A DNA stretch of 64,000 bases. Source: XN24 sp047921455 (lineage in GTDB: Bacteria > Pseudomonadota > Gammaproteobacteria > Steroidobacterales > XN24). Below are positions 59,364-64,000 of this stretch, piece after piece. The DNA lies in assembly GCA_047921455.1 (NCBI GenBank), contig JBLRWC010000006.1:1-64000 (forward strand), written 5' to 3'. The number at the start of each line of letters is the position of its first letter. The stretch's first letter is position 1. A program made the translations under genes and the position numbers. Below the pieces are notes generated by a model. The model had not been told where the DNA came from and made no database searches. It saw only the letters and a list, made by a program, of their open reading frames with translations.

Positions 59364-60797
59364 ATGGAATGGGAAACTGTCATCGGGCTGGAGATCCACG
59401 CCCAGCTTGCCACTCGCAGCAAGATTTTCTCGCCCGCCGCGACGGCTTACGGGGCTGCGCCGAACTCGCAGGCCTGCCTGGTCGATCTTGGCTACCCGGG
59501 CGTGCTGCCAGTGCTCAACAAGGGCGTTGTCAAGATGGCCATCGCCTTTGGCCTGGCGAGCGAGTCCACCATTGCCGCGCGCTCGGTCTTTGCGCGCAAG
59601 AACTACTTTTACCCCGACCTGCCGAAGGGCTACCAGATCAGCCAGTACGAGCTGCCGATCGTGCACGATGGTCGCATCGAGGTGCAGCTCGACGACGGCG
59701 CGCGCAAGGTCATCGGCATCACGCGCGCGCACCTCGAGGAAGACGCCGGCAAGTCGTTGCACGAGGACTTCCAGGGCCAGTCGGGCATCGACCTGAACCG
59801 CGCCGGGACGCCGCTGCTGGAAATCGTTTCTGAGCCCGACATGCGTTCGGCCAGGGAAGCGGTCGCCTACATGAAGGCGATTCACCAGCTGGTCCGCTAC
59901 CTGGGTATTTGCGACGGCAACATGCAGGAAGGCTCGTTTCGCTGTGACGCCAACATCTCGGTGCGACCGGTAGGGCGGCACAAGTTCGGCACGCGCGCGG
60001 AAATCAAGAACCTCAATTCCTTCCGCTTCGTCGAGCGCGCCATCCTGTTCGAGGTGGAGCGCCAGATCGATATTCTCGAGTCGGGCGGCAGCGTGGTACA
60101 GGAGACCCGCCTGTACGACCCGGACCGCGACGAGACCCGGCCGATGCGCAGCAAGGAGGAGGCCAACGATTACCGCTACTTCCCGGACCCGGACCTGCTG
60201 CCGCTGGAGATCGGGCCGGAGCTCGTGGAGGAAGTACGCAACGCCTTACCGGAGTTGCCGGCGCGCAAGCGGGAACGGTTCATGCACGAGTACGGCTTGT
60301 CGGAATACGATGCCGGCGTGCTGAGCATGAGCCGCGCGGTCGCCGACTACTTCGAAACCGCCGCCGCTGGCGTCGCCGACAAGAAGCTGGCGGCCAATTG
60401 GGTCATGGGCGAGTTGGCCGGCGCGCTGAACAAGGCCGGCCTGGAAATTTCCGCGAGCCCGGTCAGCGCGGAAGACCTGCTCGGCCTGCTGCGTCGCATC
60501 GAGGACGACACCATCTCCGGCAAGATCGCAAAAGAGGTCTTCGAGGCCATGTGGTCCGGGGAAGGGGATGCGGACGCCGTCATCGAGGCGCGCGGGCTGA
60601 AGCAGATCACCGACGCCGGTTCGGTCGAGGCGATTATTCGCGAAGTCATGGCGGCCAATCCACAACAACTCGAACAGTACCGCGCGGGCAAGGACAAGCT
60701 GTTCGGCTTCTTTGTCGGCCAGGTCATGAAATCGACCGGCGGGAAGGCCAACCCGGCGCTGGTCAACCAGTTATTGAAAAAACTGCTGGCTGAATGA
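59364..60797 (+). CDS. gatB: Aspartyl/glutamyl-tRNA amidotransferase subunit B
   Basis: A 477-residue GatB: N-terminal kinase-like cradle (WETVIGLEIHAQLATRSKIF, YPDLPKGYQISQYELPI, EDAGKSLH, DLNRAGTPLLEIVSEPDMRS) followed by the helical and C-terminal YqeY/tail domain (FGFFVGQVMKSTGGKANPAL). It phosphorylates and amidates mischarged tRNA. The stop overlaps the hslO start (ATGA). Confidence 0.96.
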   Translation: MEWETVIGLEIHAQLATRSKIFSPAATAYGAAPNSQACLVDLGYPGVLPVLNKGVVKMAIAFGLASESTIAARSVFARKNYFYPDLPKGYQISQYELPIVHDGRIEVQLDDGARKVIGITRAHLEEDAGKSLHEDFQGQSGIDLNRAGTPLLEIVSEPDMRSAREAVAYMKAIHQLVRYLGICDGNMQEGSFRCDANISVRPVGRHKFGTRAEIKNLNSFRFVERAILFEVERQIDILESGGSVVQETRLYDPDRDETRPMRSKEEANDYRYFPDPDLLPLEIGPELVEEVRNALPELPARKRERFMHEYGLSEYDAGVLSMSRAVADYFETAAAGVADKKLAANWVMGELAGALNKAGLEISASPVSAEDLLGLLRRIEDDTISGKIAKEVFEAMWSGEGDADAVIEARGLKQITDAGSVEAIIREVMAANPQQLEQYRAGKDKLFGFFVGQVMKSTGGKANPALVNQLLKKLLAE

Positions 60798-61678
60798 TGG
60801 ATGGGGACGCGCTGCGGCGCTTCATGTTCCAGGATTTTCCCGTGCGCGGCGAACACGTCCGCCTCGAGGAGAGCTGGCGCGCCGTGCTGGCGCGGCAGGA
60901 CTATCCACCGGCCGTGCGCGCGGTGCTGGGCGAGGCGATGGCGGCGGCGGTGCTGTTGGCCTCGACACTCAAGTTCGACGGCGTGCTGACGCTGCAGATC
61001 CAGGGGGAAGGTCCTCTGCACCTGCTGGTCGCCCAGTGCGGCAGCGATCTCATGGTGCGGGGTCTCGCCAAGTGGAAAGGTGAAGATCCGCGCGGCTCGC
61101 TGGCAGAGTTGACCGGCAGCGGGCGGCTCGCGATCACGATCGAGCGGCGCAAGAAAAGTGAACGCTACCAGGGCATCGTGCTGGCCGACACCGACACACT
61201 GGCGACTTGTCTCGAGGCGTATTTCGCGCAATCCGAGCAATTGCCGACCCGGATCTGGCTGGCGGCGGACGGCTGCAGCGCAGCCGGCATGTTGTTGCAA
61301 CAACTGCCCGGCAAGGCGACCGACAGACCGGACCCGGACGGTTGGCGACGCGCGGGAATCCTGGCCGATACCCTCGGCGGCAACGAATTACTGGCGCTCG
61401 ACGCCGCGGCGCTGTTGCGCCGCCTGTTTTACGAGGAAGACCTGCGCTTGGCGGATCGGCGCGACGTGCTGTTCCGCTGCAGTTGCACCCGCCAGCGGGT
61501 CGAGTCAGCGATGCGACTGCTCGGCCGCGACGAACTCGCCGGCCTGCTGGCCGCGGAAGGAAAGATCGAGGTGCGCTGCGAGTTCTGCAACGAGGCCTAC
61601 AGCCTCGATACGGTGGATGTCGAACAGCTGCTGACCGACGAGAGCATCCTGCCGCCGGCTTCGGGCCGGCTGCACTAG
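60794..61678 (+). CDS. hslO: Redox-regulated chaperone Hsp33
   Basis: A 294-residue Hsp33. The redox zinc centre is complete: Cys-x-Cys in FRCSCTRQRVESAM and Cys-x-x-Cys in VRCEFCNEAYSLD near the C-terminus. It is activated by oxidative unfolding and holds unfolded proteins. Two ATGs stand in tandem (60794 and 60797); the first overlaps the gatB stop. Confidence 0.95.
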   Translation: MMDGDALRRFMFQDFPVRGEHVRLEESWRAVLARQDYPPAVRAVLGEAMAAAVLLASTLKFDGVLTLQIQGEGPLHLLVAQCGSDLMVRGLAKWKGEDPRGSLAELTGSGRLAITIERRKKSERYQGIVLADTDTLATCLEAYFAQSEQLPTRIWLAADGCSAAGMLLQQLPGKATDRPDPDGWRRAGILADTLGGNELLALDAAALLRRLFYEEDLRLADRRDVLFRCSCTRQRVESAMRLLGRDELAGLLAAEGKIEVRCEFCNEAYSLDTVDVEQLLTDESILPPASGRLH

Positions 61679-62154
61679 GCTGCTTCCGGCGCGCCGAAAG
61701 CAACGAATTCCCCGATAAAACGCGCCGCCACTGAGTCGCCCGGTCCACGAATCTCCACGGGCACGGTGAGCCGTGCGCGCCCGCGGTCCGCGAGGGCGGC
61801 GCGAAACACGGCGCTGGCGGCCGGGGTGGGCATGGTCGCCTGCGCCAGCAACTCGCCCGAAACGGGCGCCAGGAAGCGCATCTGTGCGTCGCGGATCACG
61901 ACGTGCCGGGCGCCCGGCGTACCCGCCGCGACCAGCGTGACTCCCCAGCCGGCCAAGGTGGCCAGGCCCTGCAGGCTGCCGCCGAAGGCGCTGCCCATGT
62001 GATTGCGGTTCGGCGCCAGCGGCGCCGCCAGCTCGAGCAGATGTTCGTCGAGGCGGCGGATTTCGACCGCCATTGCGCTCGCCAGGGGAATGCCCTCGGC
62101 CCAGAGTTGCTCGAGTCGCCGTTGCCAGTTCGCCATGGCTTGTTCGGGTTCCAT
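61675..62154 (-). CDS. Hotdog-fold thioesterase, YiiD C-terminal domain type
   Basis: A 159-residue putative acyl-CoA thioesterase. NRNHMGSAFGGSLQGLATLAGW near 49-70 is the hotdog helix with the conserved N-x-x-G-x-x-F-G pattern, and the domain matches the C-terminal half of YiiD. Substrate unknown. Its 3' end overlaps the end of hslO by four bases (convergent), and its start is divergent from the ArsR-methyltransferase gene. Confidence 0.82.
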   Translation of the reverse strand: MEPEQAMANWQRRLEQLWAEGIPLASAMAVEIRRLDEHLLELAAPLAPNRNHMGSAFGGSLQGLATLAGWGVTLVAAGTPGARHVVIRDAQMRFLAPVSGELLAQATMPTPAASAVFRAALADRGRARLTVPVEIRGPGDSVAARFIGEFVAFGAPEAA

Positions 62155-62164
62155 GTTTACACCT

Positions 62165-62184
62165 ATATAACGATATGTTTATAT
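62165..62184. promoter_or_regulatory. AT-rich inverted repeat, probable ArsR-type operator
   Basis: ATATAA at 62165-62170 is the inverse complement of TTATAT at 62179-62184, in an AT-rich patch within otherwise GC-rich DNA. It lies between the divergent thioesterase and the ArsR-methyltransferase gene, 30 bases before the regulator start. ArsR/SmtB regulators commonly bind such sites to repress themselves. Confidence 0.5.
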
Positions 62185-62213
62185 GTGCGCCACGTTATTT
62201 CCCCGGGATCTCC

Positions 62214-63131
62214 ATGCAGACTGTCCTCGACGCGTTCAAGGCCGTCGCCGAACCCAGCCGCCTCCGCTTGCTGGCGCTGTGCGCACGGGGCGAGCTTACC
62301 GTGACCGAGCTTACCGAGGTGGTGGGCCAGAGTCAGCCGCGCGTCTCTCGGCACCTCAAGGTGCTGTGCGGCGCGGGCCTGCTGGATCGATTTCGCGAAC
62401 AGAACTGGGTTTACTACCGTGTGCCGCTCGGCGGCCCTGGCGCGGAGCTGGCGCGCGGCCTCTTGCGTCTCTTGCCGCCGGATGACGCCCTGTTGCAACT
62501 TGACCGCGAGCGGCTCGAACGCGTGCTGGTGCATCGCGTGGCAGAGTTGCGCGGCCGCGCGCTCGGCGACACGGTGCCGACGCCGGCGGGCGTGGATGCT
62601 CGCATCGTCGACCTGATGGCGGGTGAGGCGCTCGGCGACCTGTTGGACATCGGCACGGGCACGGGCCGGATGTTGCGACTGCTTGGCGTCTCGGCCAGCA
62701 CTGCGATAGGCATCGATATTTCGCGGGAAATGCTCGTGCTGGCGCGGAGCAATCTGCATGCGGCGGGTCTCGAGCATCTCTCGGTGCGCCAGGGAAACAT
62801 GTACCAACTGCGCTTTGCCGACGCGAGTTTCGACACCGTGACCATCGACCAGGTGCTTTACCAGGCCGACCAGCCCGCCGAGGTGTTACGCGAGGCCGCC
62901 CGGGTTCTGCGCCCCGGGGGACGCTTGTTGCTGGCCGAGTTTCTTACCGGTGAACGCCGTAACAAATCCCAGGCCATCGGCGCTGTCGCGCTCACCCGCG
63001 AAGCACTTACGCACTGGTACGACGCGGCCCGGCTCCAGTCAGAAGTCGCTGAACAAATCCCGGCCCGTCCCTGGCCACTCATCATTGCCGTCGCGCGCCG
63101 CGCCGATGCGCAACGCGCCGCTGCCGCCTGA
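62214..63131 (+). CDS. ArsR-family regulator fused to SAM-dependent methyltransferase
   Basis: A 305-residue two-domain protein. Residues 1-95 are an ArsR-type winged helix (AEPSRLRLLALCARGELTV, VGQSQPRVSRHLKVLCGAGLL). Residues about 130-300 are a class I methyltransferase: motif I LLDIGTGTGRMLRLLG near 142-157, acidic strand 2 GIDISREML, and post-motif DQVLYQADQPAEVLREAARV and LRPGGRLLLAEF. Such fusions often sit beside metF and ahcY in proteobacteria. The enzymatic domain may sense SAM/SAH rather than catalyse, so control of methionine-cycle genes is the likely role. No metal-binding ELCVCDL motif, so it is not a metal sensor. Confidence 0.9.
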   Translation: MQTVLDAFKAVAEPSRLRLLALCARGELTVTELTEVVGQSQPRVSRHLKVLCGAGLLDRFREQNWVYYRVPLGGPGAELARGLLRLLPPDDALLQLDRERLERVLVHRVAELRGRALGDTVPTPAGVDARIVDLMAGEALGDLLDIGTGTGRMLRLLGVSASTAIGIDISREMLVLARSNLHAAGLEHLSVRQGNMYQLRFADASFDTVTIDQVLYQADQPAEVLREAARVLRPGGRLLLAEFLTGERRNKSQAIGAVALTREALTHWYDAARLQSEVAEQIPARPWPLIIAVARRADAQRAAAA

Positions 63132-63146
63132 CCCGAGGAGTCCGAC

Positions 63147-64000
63147 TTGAACCCCCAGCCCATCCAGTTTTCTTTCGAGTTTTTTCCGCCGCGTACGGCC
63201 GCGCTGGAAGCTCGCTTGTGGGAGACCGTACGGCGGCTCGCGCCACTGCAACCCGCGTTCGTGTCCGTCACCTATGGCGCGGATGGCTCGACGCGTGAGC
63301 GCACGCACGAGATCGTCACGAGGATCCACGCCGATACCGGCCTGGTCAGCGCACCGCACCTGACCTGCGTGGGCGCGAGTCGCAGCGAGGTGCTGGCCGT
63401 GGCGCGCCGGTACTGGGACGCCGGTATTCGTCATATCGTCGCGTTGCGCGGGGATCCGCCCAAGGGCAGTAACGTTTATGTACCGCATCCGCAGGGTTTT
63501 GCATTTGCCGCGGACCTGGTCGCCGGACTGCGCACTATCGGGGACTTCGAAATATCCGTGGCGGCCTACCCGGAAGTGCACCCGGAGGCCACCAGCGCGG
63601 CAGCAGATCTGGACAACCTGAAACGCAAGGTGGATGCGGGCGCCACGCGCGCCATTACGCAGTTCTTCTTCGACCCTGTAGTGTTTCTGCGCTTTCGCGA
63701 CGCCGCAGCCGCGGCGGGCGTGACGGTGCCGATCGTGCCTGGCATCCTGCCGATCACGCGGTTCCCGCAAATCACCCAGTTCGCCGCGGCCTGCGGCGCC
63801 AGCATTCCGGACTGGTTGCGGGAACGCTTTGCGGGCCTGGAGGACGATCCGGATACGCGCGCCATGATTGCCGCGAGCGTGGCGATCGACATGGTCGAGA
63901 CGTTGCGTCGGCACGGCGTCTCGGATTTTCATTTCTACACGCTGAATCGTGCCGAGCTGGTGTATGCGATTTGCCATTGCCTGGCCCACGGCCCGGCGCC
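63147..64000 (+). CDS. metF: 5,10-methylenetetrahydrofolate reductase (runs off window end)
   Basis: The first 284 codons of metF, nearly the complete gene. It starts at TTG after GAGGAG (the frame reads LNPQPIQFSFEFFPPRT). Motifs: FSFEFFPPRT with the catalytic Glu, HIVALRGDPP, SVAAYPEVHPEA, KVDAGATRAITQFFFD, and VPGILPITRFPQI. It reduces methylene-THF to methyl-THF with FAD for methionine synthesis. It follows the ArsR-methyltransferase gene by 15 bases and is probably co-transcribed. No alternative ATG or GTG start is in place. Confidence 0.95.
   Translation, partial: MNPQPIQFSFEFFPPRTAALEARLWETVRRLAPLQPAFVSVTYGADGSTRERTHEIVTRIHADTGLVSAPHLTCVGASRSEVLAVARRYWDAGIRHIVALRGDPPKGSNVYVPHPQGFAFAADLVAGLRTIGDFEISVAAYPEVHPEATSAAADLDNLKRKVDAGATRAITQFFFDPVVFLRFRDAAAAAGVTVPIVPGILPITRFPQITQFAAACGASIPDWLRERFAGLEDDPDTRAMIAASVAIDMVETLRRHGVSDFHFYTLNRAELVYAICHCLAHGPA

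Overview
This is a 64-kb chromosomal window of high GC content from a gammaproteobacterium. The lptD-surA-pdxA-rsmA-apaG-apaH block, the ybeD-lipB pair and an mreBCD-mrdA-rodA elongasome operon are all gammaproteobacterial arrangements. Genus cannot be fixed from the sequence. A marine or soil lineage near Chromatiales, Woeseiales or Steroidobacterales would fit the paralogous TPR membrane proteins, but that is inference. No rRNA, tRNA, CRISPR array, insertion sequence or prophage was seen, and no stretch longer than 300 bases lacks a gene.

Layout. 1-5.8 kb: an accessory strip (AlaX fragment, TspO, GNAT, YfcC-type carrier, FMN hydroxyacid dehydrogenase, PhzF, a two-helix membrane protein, a 34-codon remnant of an FAD oxidoreductase), punctuated by five copies of a 28-bp interspersed repeat. 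6.0-23.0 kb: the most striking region. Eight complete paralogous genes encode proteins with a membrane module, a TolB-N/FlgO-like domain and TPRs. They lie head to tail, each overlapping the next by four bases (ATGA, GTGA or CTGA). They are bracketed by two severely truncated members of the same family, and the chain runs on, with the same overlap, into a DUF418 membrane protein. 23.0-28.3 kb: small NTF2-like protein, two SDRs, a SnoaL-SMP-30 fusion, a VapBC pair and a proline iminopeptidase-like hydrolase. 28.3-32.4 kb: a CcdAB pair, then two more array-type paralogs, one of which has lost its TPR region in frame.

32.4-40.1 kb (minus strand): an eight-gene kynurenine catabolic operon. It runs SDR, aminomuconic semialdehyde dehydrogenase, RidA-type deaminase, 3-hydroxyanthranilate dioxygenase, ACMS decarboxylase, formamidase-like cyclase, kynureninase, kynurenine 3-monooxygenase. 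Together these would carry N-formylkynurenine toward 2-aminomuconate and its deamination product. Tryptophan dioxygenase is not in the window.

40.2-47.2 kb (minus): apaH, apaG, a UspA protein, rsmA, pdxA, surA and lptD. MurU is divergent to lptD. 47.9-57.4 kb (minus): the cell-elongation and lateral-wall operon mreB-mreC-mreD-mrdA-rodA-mltB-rlpA-dacA-ybeD-lipB. 57.6-61.7 kb (plus): gatC-gatA-gatB and hslO. 61.7-64.0 kb: a hotdog thioesterase divergent to an ArsR-methyltransferase fusion, followed by metF, which runs to the window end.

The housekeeping half is conventional. The unusual biology is the translationally coupled, mosaic paralog array at 6-22 kb with its satellites at 29-32 kb. These proteins are predicted to be anchored in the inner membrane with periplasmic TolB-like and TPR domains, and their function is unknown.
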